Both the position numbers and the translations under genes were made by a program. A stretch of 64,000 nucleotides of DNA. Source: Utricularia gibba (taxonomy: Eukaryota; Streptophyta; Magnoliopsida; Lamiales; Lentibulariaceae). Shown in pieces: positions 23,405 through 35,711 of this stretch (positions within the stretch are counted from its first letter, which is position 1; the number at the start of each line of letters is the position of its first letter). The notes below the pieces were generated by a model. That model saw only the letters and a program-made list of their open reading frames with translations. It ran no database searches and had not been told where the DNA came from. The stretch is taken from NCBI GenBank assembly GCA_002189035.1, contig NEEC01000018.1:248001-312000 (forward strand), read 5' to 3'.

Positions 23405-24569
23405 TAAGAAAACATTTTTTTCAGTATCTTAGGACTACAAAATGAGTAAAATTAGGTTATAAAATTAGGATTTAATTCAATATTTCTGCATCTTCATGAT
23501 TAGTAATTTATTTACGTGTTTTTATTTCAAGTGGAAACTAAATCATGAATTTAGTCCCAATCCTTATTTTAACAATGCAGTACGTTTTCAACAATGTAAA
23601 TCCCAATGAGTTAAAAATGTATAGTGAAGATGACAGTAATATAGGATAAAAGCTGAAAATAGAAAACATCAAATCCTAAGAAGTCAAAAAATGGTGAATT
23701 TTGGATATGATGAATGAAAATAAAATATCTCCATTACTTGGAACAACATGCAACATTTATGGAGAGGGGGATCTGGTAGGAAATCATAGAAGAACCGAGA
23801 AGAATGGAGGAGACGAATTAGAAACCAAGCTCATCATTGAAGATTTTGTTAGTTTATTAGGAATAGTACTCCCAACTGGGAGTAGAGCCAAGAATTTAAC
23901 TTTTTGTGTTGAATTATTTACATTTCATTGCTATTATCTTTTTGTTGTTAAGGTGTGACATGAACATGTTTTCATTACTATGTTATGAATGTATTATATT
24001 ATTCAGTATAAGTGACTAAATATATGTGATACCTTAAGGTAGAAAGAGTGTGCATGATTATTACTTATTAGACTACCTTATTTCGGTAACTACACTAATT
24101 CCTTATCAAATCAGAATAGATTTAAGAGAGGTAAGTAGTGATATTCATCATAAACAATTATAACTAAAGATAAACTAAAAATTAGGAAAAACAAGAGTTT
24201 GGATAGAATTGAATCTTTGTTTGATAAATGATTGGTTAATAGGTTGGGTAGAATAAGTGTAGTAATGATTATACCACTTTTAGAAGCTTTAAGGTATTTG
24301 CATTACCTTATGGTAGCTACTAGTTGAATTTTCATATTATTTCTCTGCTGTATTTTATAGTTATATTGGTATTAGTTTAAACTTAATTTACCATTGTGAC
24401 AAACATTGAATGTGTCAATTTTCACATGACAAACTTATAACTCCTTGCATTCAACTTTAATCTACTATGCTCATATTTGTTATATGATTGAATATGCATT
24501 AGATTTATAAATTTTATTTGATAAAAAAAATTATATATTTAATGATGTGTACAAATTTTTCATTTATCA
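23405..24569 (+). mobile_element. Solo LTR, family B (TSD AATAT)
   Basis: Collinear with the family-B LTR at 810-1958: CATTTTTTTCAGTA at the start, then TTCATGATTA, the GTGACTAAATA/TGTGATACCTTAAGG block, GAGTGTGCATGATTATT, and TTTATCA at the end. Flanks are AATAT at 23400-23404 and 24570-24574. The flank is AT-rich, so a chance match is possible. No primer-binding site or polypurine tract adjoins it, so a solo LTR is the simplest reading. It ends ~345 bp before the UFD2 start codon. Confidence 0.7.
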
Positions 24570-24574
24570 AATAT

Positions 24575-24913
24575 CGTAGTTATAGATATGCTATAGCTAA
24601 TAAAAAATTTAAATTATATTTGAGGCAATAAGACTAAATATTTAAATATATTTATAGTAAATATGATGTATATTTGATGCACGCAATCAAAAATTTATTA
24701 TGGAGTAAAATATTCTTATTTTATATGCCAATTTTTTTGAGTAAATATGGCTTTGGGAGTTTGTATGGTGCACTCCAAGCTTCATCTTCTTCTAGGTTAT
24801 TCTTATTCAGGTGGTATTTGATCTGGTGAATTGGGGCACAAATTCTTTGTCTTGATATCTATAAACTCGTCGACGCTGCCCATCTACGGAGCCCTAATTT
24901 GTTGCCGTGAGCT
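24575..24913 (+). promoter_or_regulatory. UFD2 upstream region
   Basis: The 339 bp between the solo LTR and the UFD2 ATG must hold the promoter and leader unless the LTR contributes. No clear TATA box was identified; the last ~130 bp are less AT-rich and probably transcribed. Confidence 0.4.
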
Positions 24914-27900
24914 ATGGCGTCGCAGAAACTCTCCAGAACGCCAGCGGAAGTCGAGGACATTATCCTCCGGAAGATATGGTTGGTCTCCCTCGTGGATTCA
25001 ATGGACAACGATTCTCGAATCGTTTATCTGGAGCTTACAGCGGCCGAGCTTTTGAGTGAGGGTAAAGAGCTTAAGTTGTCACGGGAGGTGATGGAGAGAT
25101 TCGTATTCGATCGCCTGTCCAGGAGTTATCAGGAAGCAGAGCCACCGTTTCAGTATTTAGTCAACTCGTATCGCCGGGCACACGAAGAGTTGAGAAAGAT
25201 TGGGTCAATGAAAGATAAAAACTTGAGATCAGAGATGGAGAATGTGGTGAAACTAGCCAAGAATTTGGCTGTTTCATACAGCAGAATTCATTTAGGTAAC
25301 CCTGATATGTTTCCTGATCATGATGCCAATAAACCAAACATTTCCTCGTTGCTGCCCTTGATTTTTTCTGAGGTCGGAAGCAGTCTTGATGCGTTTGGTG
25401 GGACTAGTGGGGGCATCACGGCACCCCAGGGTTTATAGAGGACTTCTTTAGGGATGCTGATTATGAATCCGTGGAGCCAATTTTTAAGCAGTTGTACGAG
25501 GACTTGAGGGGGACTGTGGTGAAGGTTTCAGCTTTGGGGAATTTTCAGCAGCCGCTGTTGGCATTGTTGTTACTGGTGAATTTTCCGGTGGGTGCAAAGG
25601 CGCTAGTAAATCATCCATGGTGGATTCCAAAAGGTGTGTATCTGAATGGAAGAGTTATTGAGGTGACCAGTATTTTGGGTCCATTCTTTCACGTGAGTGC
25701 ATTACCTGATCATGAAATATTCAAAAGCCAGCCTGATGTTGGGTGAGTGTTCGTTTTTTTCTGTATTCAATTGGCAAGTAAGCTGATCAGAATTTCTTCA
25801 TTTTATGGGTGATGTATTTTGTATGTTGGCTTTGTTTCTATTTTTTCCTAGATATCAAAAGGTGGATGTCAGTGTGTTTTCTTTGATGCATATGCTCATT
25901 TGTGTGAAACGTATAATTAAAAATCTGCTTGAATGAAAAATGAGCCTTTTTGCTGATGAAAAATGAGCCTTTTTGCTAATGAAACTGGAGGGAATCATCC
26001 ATGACATCATTCAATATGGTGCTTTCCTATACCTCATCCATTTTGTTCTTATTTTTTTTTTCCAGGCAACAGTGCTTCTCTGAGGCTTCAACACGCCGCC
26101 CAGCTGATCTTTTGTCATCCTTTACAACTATCAAAACTGTTATGAACAACTTGTATGATGGGCTAGCAAAAGTTCTTATGTGCCTCCTTAAGAATTTGAA
26201 TACTCGTGAAAATGTTCTTGAATATCTTACTGAGGTCATTTATAGGAACTCTTCAAGGGGGCATTTACAGGTTAGCTGATGGTGTCGTACATCTTTTTCT
26301 CCATGTGGCTTTCATTTTTGCTGAGTATGACCTCTTTTATCCTGTTCATAATATATCCAGGTTGATCCATTATCCTGCGCTAGTTCTGGCATGTTTGTTA
26401 ATCTCAGTGCTGTAATGCTTCAACTTTGTGAGCCATTTTTAGATGCCAATTTGACTAAGAGAGATAAAATTGATCCTAAATACGTACTGTACGGTGACCG
26501 GCTGGATATGAGGTTAGTTCTCAAGCCCTCCCTGTGTTATTCCACTTACTTTCAATTACTGGTGTTCTTTGTTGATGAATTGCTACTAGGCAGTTGACTG
26601 CTCTACACGCATCATCAGAGGAAATATCTGAATGGTTTGGCAGTCATGATTCAATGGTGGATAGCTCTACCAACACAGGTGACGGAAGTAATCGGCTCCA
26701 ACAATCTCATGAAGCTACAATGTCTAGCAATAAGGCCAAAGAGGCAACTGTACTCCAAAATAGCAATACATCTTCCACGAGTACTGTGAAAGCTAAATAT
26801 CCATTTATATGCGAGTGTTTTTTCATGACTGCTAGAGTCCTTAACCTTGGGTTGCTAAAAGCATTTTCAGACTTCAAATACCTCGTTCAGGTTATCAGAC
26901 AATAGTCCTTGTTGTTTTCCCTCATAATTTAGAATTTCCATCAATTTTTGCCTATGAGATTTCAGTTGAAGTTAATCATTTGGATGTTTATTTTATCTCA
27001 GGATATTTCTAGATGTGAAGATGCTTTGTCATCTTTTAAGGCCATGCAGGAGCATGCACCTTCTCCTCAACTGCAGCAGGATATTTCTCGTCTTGAAAAA
27101 GAAATCGAGATGTTCTCACAAGAAAAATTATGCTATGAAGCTCAAATAATGAGGGTATGGTGGTTGTCTTGTTTTAGTATGTGCGTTGTGCTTGATATCC
27201 TAAACATATTTAATGGTTAATATCAAATTATGTTACATCATTTTGGTTCCTAGGTGCGTATTTGCATACTGATTTTATCCGTATGTTCCATGCTGATGTA
27301 TTCTACATTTTCTGACGTCAGTCTGATTTGAACGGTGCTTACCATATTCCTCATTGTTAAATTCATCTTTTTCTTCTAGGATGGTGGATTTTTTCAGCGT
27401 GCACTATCTTACTACCGCTTAATGGTAGTCTGGTTGGTCGGGCTCATTGGTGGTTTTAAAATGCCTTTGCCCTCAGCATGCCCAAGGGAATTCGCTGCTA
27501 TGCCAGAGCATTTCGTAGAGGATGCCATGGAGATGCTAATTTTTGCTTCACGCATTCCTAGGGCTTTGGATGGTGCTGTACTGGTAAATAGACCGTTTTT
27601 GAGTGGGCTGTCGTACTTATCTTCTATACGTGACATGCCGTGTCCTTGATTTTTTTCTTATACAGGATGACTTTATGAACTTCATTGTCATGTTCATGGC
27701 CAGTCCTGAATACATCCGAAATCCTTATTTAAGGGCGAAAATGGTTGAAGTCCTTAACAATTGGTTGCCAAAGGGAAGGTATGACAATCAAGGATTATAA
27801 TTATAGTAATCGTTTCATCATTCAATATTTTAGTGCTGTCTGTTTCTCAGACTCTAAAATAATTTGTGCCTGCAGTACGTCAAAGGCCACCGAAACTATG

Positions 27901-30003
27901 TTTGAAGGGCACCAGTTATCTCTTGAGTATCTAGTAAGGAATCTACTGAAGCTTTACGTTGATATAGAATTTACAGGTTCCCACACCCAGGTTCGCATCA
28001 GTAATTTTTAAATGTAGCGTCAATTGACTTCACATTTATTTTATTCACTCTTAACCATATGTGGTTCTTTTATTGATTTTTATAGTTTTATGACAAGTTC
28101 AACATCCGCCACAACATTGCCGAACTCTTGGAATACTTATGGCAGGTTCCCAGCCATCGTAATGTTTGGAGAAGGGTAATATTAAGGTCTCCTTTCGTTC
28201 ATTGTCCAACAATTTTAATTTTGTCTGAATTGTTTTTTTTTTTCCACTTGTAATTTAACAGATTGCAAAAGAGGAAGAGAAGGGCGTATATCTCAACTTC
28301 TTGAACTTTTTAGTGAATGATAGCATTTATCTTTTGGATGAGAGTCTCAACAAAATTCTTGCACTTAAAGAAATTGAAGCTGAGATGGCTAATAAAGTTG
28401 AGTGGGAGGCGAGACCTATACAAGAGAGACAAGAGAGAACTCGGCTTTTCCACTCCCAGGAGAATGTCAGTATTTCATTTTCTATTTTTTTTAATATCTT
28501 CTAGTTTGATGAACTTGTTAACGAGCATCTCATTGGAATCCGTAGATTGTTAGAATTGATATGAAATTGGCGAATGAAGATGTCAGCCTGCTGGAATTTA
28601 CCTCTGAACAGATTACAGCGCCTTTTCTGCTACCTGAGATGGTATATCTCTAATCGTTCTGGCAATGAAACTTCGATAAGTATGAGATTACCATTTCTGC
28701 TATTTAACATCCAGGTTGAAAGAGTTGCTAGCATGCTAAATTACTTTTTATTGCAACTTGTGGGCCCACAACGGAAATCACTTAGTTTAAAGGACCCTGA
28801 AAAGTATGAGTTTCGTCCAAAGCAGCTGCTGAAGCAGGTATGGTGTTACAGCTCATTTTCCTATATGCCTTCAAAATACGTCGCCTGTGAATTCTAAGAT
28901 GTTTTCATGGCGTAATGTTTTGAACTTGCTGTGTGGTTTTAATGCTGTTGATTCTTGAGAGCATCGTCAGTATGTCCTGCACATCAAGACAAAACAATAG
29001 AGGCCCATTTTCCTTATATTAGTGAAGATAATGTCGTAGAGCGTGATCAGTGTATAACCCTTTGAAAACTTCGTTTATTGTAACCCCATTTTGTGATGAT
29101 GGCACATGAAGATTGTCCGTATATACATCAACCTCGCTAGAGGAGACAAAGATAATATCTTTCCAGCAGCCATCACGAGAGACGGACGTTCATACAATGA
29201 ACAGGTATTGTACCCTCACTGCCGAAGTACATGAGGTGTAATGCAAAATCAAATCCTGTCAATATTGTGTAGAGTTTCTGACTTTTCACTCAGCATATCA
29301 ATCTTATCTCTATTTCTGGTGAGGATATCAGTTATTTGGTGCTGCATCGGATGTCCTCCGAAGAATAGGGGAAGATTCCAGAACAATGCAAGAATTTATT
29401 GATCTCGGAGCAAAAGCCAAAGTTGCAGCTTCTGAGGCGATGAATGCCGAGGCTGCTCTAGGAGACATACCTGATGAATTCCTTGACCCAATTCAGGTAC
29501 TTCCCGTTATGCAATTCTCATCATGCCCATGTGTTGATCAAGCATGTGTTTCGCATGTATAAAGAACACTAATTGAACCATGGCGTATACATTTCTTATG
29601 CGTAAATAACACTCATCGATCCTTCTTCTCACGTCTGGTGTGATCTTTGGTGTGATTCCAGTACACCTTGATGAGGGACCCTGTCATTCTGCCTTCATCA
29701 AAGGTCATCGTCGACAGACCTGTCATTCAGCGGCATCTTTTAAGTGACACGGTACAAATACTATACTCCATGAGTTAACCACTCATTCAGTGATGCCGAG
29801 TGTTTTGGTTTTTGTTGTCGCAGACGGATCCCTTTAATCGATCCCATCTCACTGTGGACATGCTAATACCGGCTGTGGAGTTGAAGGCAAGAATCGAGGA
29901 GTTCACGAAGTCCCAGGGACTGAGACATGGAGGAGGGGACTTGAACATTACAAGCACGAAGACCAACATACACACAACTGATACGTCCTCTCTGATCGAG
30001 TAG
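24914..30003 (+). CDS. UFD2: Ubiquitin conjugation factor E4 (UFD2/PUB1), 16 exons, with a one-base frameshift
   Basis: U-box E4 ligase that extends ubiquitin chains (MUSE3 in Arabidopsis, which promotes turnover of NLR immune receptors). Exons: 24914-25742, 26066-26270, 26361-26512, 26590-26890, 27002-27154, 27380-27583, 27666-27778, 27876-27990, 28086-28175, 28262-28465, 28546-28641, 28715-28837, 29112-29204, 29332-29496, 29662-29751, 29824-30003. All are GT-AG. The long UFD2 core includes [74 protein letters not shown] and [20 protein letters not shown]. The C-terminal U-box runs from [20 protein letters not shown] to [12 protein letters not shown]. The exon sum is 3113 nt. Adding one base to the C run at 25424-25427 gives 1037 aa, essentially the family length; without it, exon 1 stops at 25436-25438. 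The rest of the gene is clean, which favours a sequencing slip or a recent mutation. Confidence 0.95.
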
Positions 30004-30217
30004 TAGCAGTTCGCCGTGGATACTCGTGTGTAAATAACCCTCTTTACCCTGCCCGTGCGTGCGTTTTGCCGTAAATTATTTTCTCTCATCCCGAAATCAA
30101 ATGTACCAAATCAACCATCTCTACTGTTAACTGCCCTCTTTGGATGGTAAGTTATACATGATATCAATTATTGAAAGCATAAAGAGTGGCAAGAAAGCCT
30201 CTTTAAAAGCCAGCGTT
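30004..30217. terminator. Shared 3' region of two convergent genes
   Basis: Only 214 bp separate the UFD2 stop from the stop of the minus-strand oxidoreductase. Both 3' UTRs and polyadenylation signals must lie here or overlap. An AATAAA-like signal is not obvious; overlap of the two transcripts is inferred. Confidence 0.5.
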
Positions 30218-31637
30218 TCAGGCATGAGGAGATGTCTTCCTTGAAATGATGTCGAAGCTCACTCCATTCTCTTGCAGCCGGCTTTGGAGATCCGTGGGGC
30301 CGAATACGATACCAGGTGTGTAAACCCCGCCTTTCGGAAGACTATCCCTTTGATCAAGAACAACCAGTGCACACTGAATGAGTGTGATTGGGGTAGTGAT
30401 GTATCCGATCTCGGGCCCCGTTACCCTCGTCACCACCTGAGTATCAGGTTTCTTGCAACCCTGTGCAGCGGCACCGTCAGAGAATCCTCTCCCAATGAAC
30501 CACATCTTGAAACCAGCACTCGCAACTTGATCTTCAGAGGGCCCTTCCTTTTTGAACCATCCTGCACTGAAAAAAGATGGGAATTTGAGGAGCAACCATC
30601 TTCCTAACGATGATCTGCACAGCAATGCCAGGAATATCCCAAGGATGATAGAAGGGAGCAGCCCAAGGATCGATTTGCTGCTCAGCTTCACCCCAAAGTG
30701 CGCAGGTTTCACTGAAGACCAGAAAATTCTCCTTGCTGTAGCCTTTTCATCATTTTCTGAAACACCAGGTAAGCCTTCAGGGTTTTGAGTGAGTGTCGAA
30801 AATGTCCTGCGGATGACAGTGGAGTCTGCAGATGGTAGCTTCAGAGCCCAGAGTCCGAGCTCCTTTTGATGCTCAAACAGTCCCTTTGGAGGTCCGGGTC
30901 CTGGAATCTGAAACGAAGTTTATGTCAAAGAGAAGAATTCTGGAAAGAGTGGAAGCAAGAAGGGGATGTATTACTGTAGGTCTGGGTCTTCTTGGCCGGG
31001 ATTTCCTCAGCTCCGATAGCTTATCGGCGTTCGCAACCCCGAGAACGAGGGACTCGTAGGTTCCGTAATTCCCGACGATCTTCTTATCGGATTCTAAGCT
31101 CAAGTAGGCTTCCACCTGATTGGGAACAGAAGGATCCGTCCACTGCCTAGCGTGAAACAGCAGCCCGAGCTCCGCCGGAATGGAATCAAAACCACAGGCG
31201 GAGACAATCAGAGATCCATTGTCCGCTGCCGTGTCGTGATAAATCGCTTCCATCTTCTCCATGAACTCCGGTTCGCCACAAATGTCCAAGTAATCGCACC
31301 CCAAATCCGCGCACGCCTTGACAACGGGCTCGCCATATAGACGGAAAGGGCCGACGCAATTCAGTATGATCTTAGATTGGACGGCGATACGAGCGATGGA
31401 ATTGAAGTCCGTTGTGTCGGCGGCGAGGAGGGGGAGCTTGGGCGGCGAAATTGGGGCGGTAGCCCACTTGAGGGCTTCGATCAGTCTCGAGGTACTTCGG
31501 CCGGCTAATGCCAGGGTTTTAAGCGGCGAGTTTGGGACATTGAGAAACTTGAGCGCTTCCCTGAGAACGTATTTCCCGGTGAAGCCAGAGGCCCCCAAGA
31601 TGACGACGTCGTAGGGTTTCAGGGTTTTTTCCGCCAT
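30218..31637 (-). CDS. Saccharopine dehydrogenase-like oxidoreductase
   Basis: Two exons, 31637-30975 and 30907-30218, with a 67-bp phase-0 intron; 450 aa, matching the ~454-aa Arabidopsis At5g39410 protein. The N-terminal Rossmann nucleotide-binding loop is GASGFTGKYV (residues 15-24). Family blocks are ILNCVGPFRLYGEPVVKACA, YLDICGEPEFME, SACGFDSIPAELG and SLESDKKIVGNYGTYES; exon 2 has GLWALKLPSADS and GPEIGYITTPITL. A hydrophobic segment at about residues 300-317 suggests membrane or lipid-body association. The true substrate is unknown: these proteins are distinct from the bifunctional lysine-degrading LKR/SDH. An in-frame upstream ATG at 31836-31838 would add 67 residues, but the start at 31637 matches the family. 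Intact. Confidence 0.92.
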
Positions 31638-31739
31638 AACCGCCGACCTTACGCGCTTGTTCAGAAGAAAAGGGCCACGAATCGTGACCCAACTGGATAG
31701 AAGTGAATGCAGGAGCGCATTGTTCACCAAATCAGTATC

Positions 31740-31820
31740 CCAGCGATTACGAACCAGTTTTCGAAACCGGACCGGTAACACACCGGTTCGGTTTTGAAAC
31801 CGGTTCCAACCGGTCAAACT
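31740..31820. repeat. Short GC-rich inverted repeat block
   Basis: A cluster of CCGGTTC/GAACCGG words in both orientations around 31747-31815, just upstream of the oxidoreductase gene and next to the decayed hAT element. A similar word cluster occurs at 49075-49210. It may be a transposon terminus; the limits are not resolved. Confidence 0.35.
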
Positions 31821-31899
31821 TGGAGATTGACCGATCATAAAATATTAATATTCTTATTAATTTTTAGTAATAAAAAATATAATGTGTGAATTATTGATA

Positions 31900-34800
31900 T
31901 ATCAACTACCAATCAAAAAATAAATTCCTCTAAAAAAATGAATGATTGAAAATGAATCCAATGGTCCAAAAAACAAACACGGTTGAAAATCAATGTCAAA
32001 TGTGCTAAGCTATTAAATAGCATAATTTCTGTATTCTCATTAATAAAATTACCCATATCAAAATCATATTCCATTTCCTCATGATAATCATTTTCATCAT
32101 TTATGATTTCATTCCCAAGCATGTCTTCACCATTCAATTTCAAATTGAATGGTGTTTAGAATTTCATAATATAAATTATCATCATATTGAATTGCTTATA
32201 ACATTGGAATGTCAAAACTTGTAGCAAATACATGATTTTATAAATTCTGAAAAAATTAATCAAAAGATGTTGACAAATTAAGAGCATATTAACCATTATT
32301 CTCATTATCTTCAATTCTTGTTGGTAAGAGTTCTTCATAAAGAGTACTTTCAATATCCTCAATATGAAAAAATGGATCATCATCATCCTCATTAACCCAA
32401 ATATCAATCTCATCAATATAATTGATATCAATAGGGTCATAATACTCACCTTTAAATTGCCATCTATAATTTAAATACATATACAAGTTGTAATACATAG
32501 TGTACATCAACGAAATTCAATTGATAAATCACAATATAATCAAAAGAACATACCTCTTTTGAAGTTTACCATTCTATTGTATAGACACGAGATCATTAAG
32601 TCGTTTATGCTCTAACGGATTGTGTTTCTTGATATGCATATGATAAAAAACTTTCCAATTCTACTCACAACCAGAGAATATGTTTGTCTAAGAACCTTCA
32701 CACCAATATCCCTTATCAATGGGGTACTTAAACCAAAGAACTTCTACCATTGAGCTATAACACAAGTACACATGATACATAGCAATAATAAATATGAAGT
32801 ATCAATAAGCTCAAAGAAAATGATGTAAAGGTAATATTATATTCTTGGCAGCTCATCAAGCCACTACTCTTGCAAACATATTTTTTTTCCTAAAATAATT
32901 CATTTATATCTGTTGCGTGTCGTTTCCTCAACAAATTTTAAATATTTAAAACGTAAAACACCAGAAAGCGTAGTACGAGTATCGATCACAGGGAGTTGTT
33001 TTTCGTGGAAAGTGTTTTGTAAGAAACTTCTACAAAATGTCACGGTTTTGTAAAAGATGGGTTTTTAAGATGCAGAAAGAAAAGTTACAACCTAAGTGAT
33101 GGGCCTTAACTACGATACGCAGTTCCTGGGAATAAGACTCCATCTCCTTCCTTTGTCCGTCCTTGCCTCGGTCTTCACTGATTTCTTCCAAATAGCTGGT
33201 TATAGGAGCAAAAAATAGCCTACTCTCCCTTACGCTCTGATTGACAAGGAGGCACGGGAATAGCCTCATGTAATTCCCCCTTGGAGGATTAGGAAGACAA
33301 GAGGATTGCCTTCGATTGCCTTCAAAACCGAATTGTGCGCGTGCGCCCAGCTGTTGCTGGGCCAGTGGCAGGTCCGAGGTCACAACCTGTCCACTGTCGT
33401 GGTACCTAGGCCACAAACAATCTGCTACTTCCCTCGAACCGGCAGGGTTGGAGTTGGTGCTCTTCATCTTGATCTTCATCAAAATCCGTGAGGAGTGGCC
33501 TGCTACTCATGAACCTTGACTAAGAGTCGTTACAGAAAGACTGCAACAAGACGCGTGGAAGTATACAGAATCCGAATTGAATTTAATGAAGAATCGAGTG
33601 AATTGCTCAGGACTTGGAAGGAAACTTCATCTACTTCTCAGAAGCTAAAGGTTTTTAGCCCGAAAGGGCCATGAAAACAAAAATGAAATTGAAAGTTAAG
33701 TGTTCTTCCTCCTTGGAGGGGAGGAAGAACTCAAAAGTCTAAATCTACAAAGGAAATGGCAAAAGTCTGGAACTAAGTGCTTCAAGTGGTTTTTATATGA
33801 CTTCCCACGTGCATTAACTCCTTTGGGTCCCCTTTCCATAATTCCTTCTGTCTTGCGTATGCCAACAAACTTTCTTTGTGTGCAAGTTTGCACCCAATCA
33901 TTGTTGCAGACTCTGACATGCCGTAAGTAAGGGGCCTTGACTAGTGTCAGTCTTCCGCCCACAATCATTCCAACTCGCGTACAAGGCACGAAAACTCAGA
34001 GTCTGACCACCTGCAATACTCCTGCAACACTTTATGACAGTCTCCTGACATGTCTTGGTCAAAATGTGAGAAAAAAGATATAAAATATACACAAAATGGG
34101 AAAATATGAATTTTCTAGTAAAAATCAAATACTTAATAATAAGACTCCTAATTTGGATGACTTCATACATAATTAACACATAATAATACCTAATAATTAA
34201 CTAGAAAATGACACTTAACAATATCACATCCCCATTGATATCATTCTCACCAAAATGCTAAAAGATGTCAATGACATCATCAACAACATTTATTCATTCA
34301 CTTGCATGTCCTTGATCATATTGAAAATATGGATTCAAGAAATAATCTGCTATATGAATTTGCTCTCTAAACTTATCATCCCAACATCTATCAATGATTT
34401 TTGTAAATGCACCATAGATTTTTTCATTTTGACCACAACATGCCTTCATTGTTTCAATCACCTTTATCATGCTCCCATAAACAAATCCAATTGTTGACCT
34501 TTTTTCCATATTAACAATCCTTAGAAAATTCATAAGAGGTTTAAGTATTGTGATTATAACCTCACATACATTCCAAAAGTTCGGATCTCTAACAATTTCT
34601 TTGAACTCAATCTTTTCTATCTTTTCCCAATATGGATTTCGAAAAGCGTCTATTTAACTAAAGAGCTTGAAGATCATCTCGATGAGCAACAAGACTAGAG
34701 AGAGCAATGAAGTTTGCTCAAAATATAGTCCCCAATGATGTGATTATTTCTCTCCAACTTTCTCTTTTTCATAACCATACAAGCCAATGACCATGGCTAT

Positions 34801-35700
34801 CTACAAATCCTGAAAAAAAAAATAGATGCTCTTTCAATTAGTAGCTTAATAATACGCAACAATCCAATATTTTTGAACATTAAGTTGATACAATGAGCTA
34901 TACATGAAGACCATACAAATATGCCATAGTGCAACAATAAGCTCCCTACTTTACGGAAATTGCTTGCATTATCAATAATAACCTAAACAACATCTTTTTG
35001 AGTCAATCCACTCAATGATTTCCACAAACAATAATAATAATATCTTTGCATCCTTAATCTTGGATGACAAATTAACAGATTTATAACATATAGTTCCATT
35101 AGAACTATACATCAAGAAATTCACCAAAGACCTAGAGCTCATATCAGTCCAACTATCAACTATCACAATTGTACCAGTTTCAGCCCAACTACTTCTTAAA
35201 CAATCTATCCAAAGCATCACTTCTTGTTTAACATGTTTCATAATAGAGATGCATAACTTGTAATATAATGAAATTTCTAAAGAATTACTCAACTTTGAAA
35301 CTGAAACTAACATTTTTATAAAACTATTAGATCTACAGGTACGTAGAGTAATACCTGTATCATGAAAAAACTTTCCAATAAGAATTTTGGTTTTTACTAC
35401 TGCATTCTTCTCAATCAAATATTTATTCATTATAGATTCCTTTTTGGTTGACTTTAACACTTACACCATCTTCTTCAAAGTTGTTTTCTTCCAAATGAAA
35501 TATATCATAATCACATAAAGGTTAGATTGCTCACCAACCTTTCTTTTCTGATTGTTAGATGATTTAGAATTTAATGTTTTACAAATATATTCTTTCACAT
35601 CCAAATGAACTTTTAAGCATTTCAACATCTAACCTTTGATATAGTCATGCTATACAAAACTATTTGACCAAACCTTTTTAGATTATTGCATAGGTAGGAA
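31900..35700 (-). pseudogene. hAT transposase remnant (DUF659 and dimerization domains), split by a solo LTR
   Basis: Read from high to low coordinates. A degenerate N-terminal zinc-finger-like part lies at 35690-35590. The DUF659 region is at 35430-34980 (KFFHDTGITL, SFIKML, then TGTIVIVDSWTDM and RSLVNFLMYSSNGT). The middle domain is at 34540-34290 (NFLRIVNMEKRSTIGFVYGS, IIDRCWDDKFREQIH, ADYFLNP). The C-terminal dimerization region lies beyond the solo LTR at 32780-32575 (KFFGLSTPLIRDIGVKVLRQ, then a broken GCE-NW block and LEHKRLNDLV). The acidic tail is at 32510-32300 (EYYDPIDINYIDEIDIWV). Stops and frameshifts throughout. The right half abuts an unrelated integrase fragment. Confidence 0.85.
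32911..34220 (-). mobile_element. Solo LTR, family A (TSD ATATC), inside the hAT element
   Basis: On the minus strand it starts TGTTAAGTGTCATTTTCT and ends CGACACGCAACA; 1310 bp. Flanks are ATATC at 32906-32910 and at 34221-34225. It has no internal retroviral sequence. It is the best-preserved family-A LTR in the window and served as the reference for the copies at 3527, 46651 and 47945. Its insertion separates the hAT middle and dimerization domains. Confidence 0.92.
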
Positions 35701-35711
35701 AATTTTGGATT

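Noticed and set aside
19951..30003. CNGC2 and UFD2 as a functional immune gene cluster
   Set aside because: Both affect immunity in Arabidopsis, but adjacency of two unrelated genes is weak evidence and nothing in the sequence shows co-regulation.
31638..31838. N-terminal extension of the saccharopine dehydrogenase-like protein from the upstream ATG
   Set aside because: The added 67 residues are Arg-rich and overlap a repeat block; family members start at the position of MAEKTL. Kept only as an alternative.
32740..32775. tRNA-like word (TAGCTCAATGGTAGAAG on the minus strand)
   Set aside because: It resembles a tRNA A box, but there is no B box or cloverleaf, and the same bases translate as part of the hAT dimerization region (KFFGLSTPLIRDIG).
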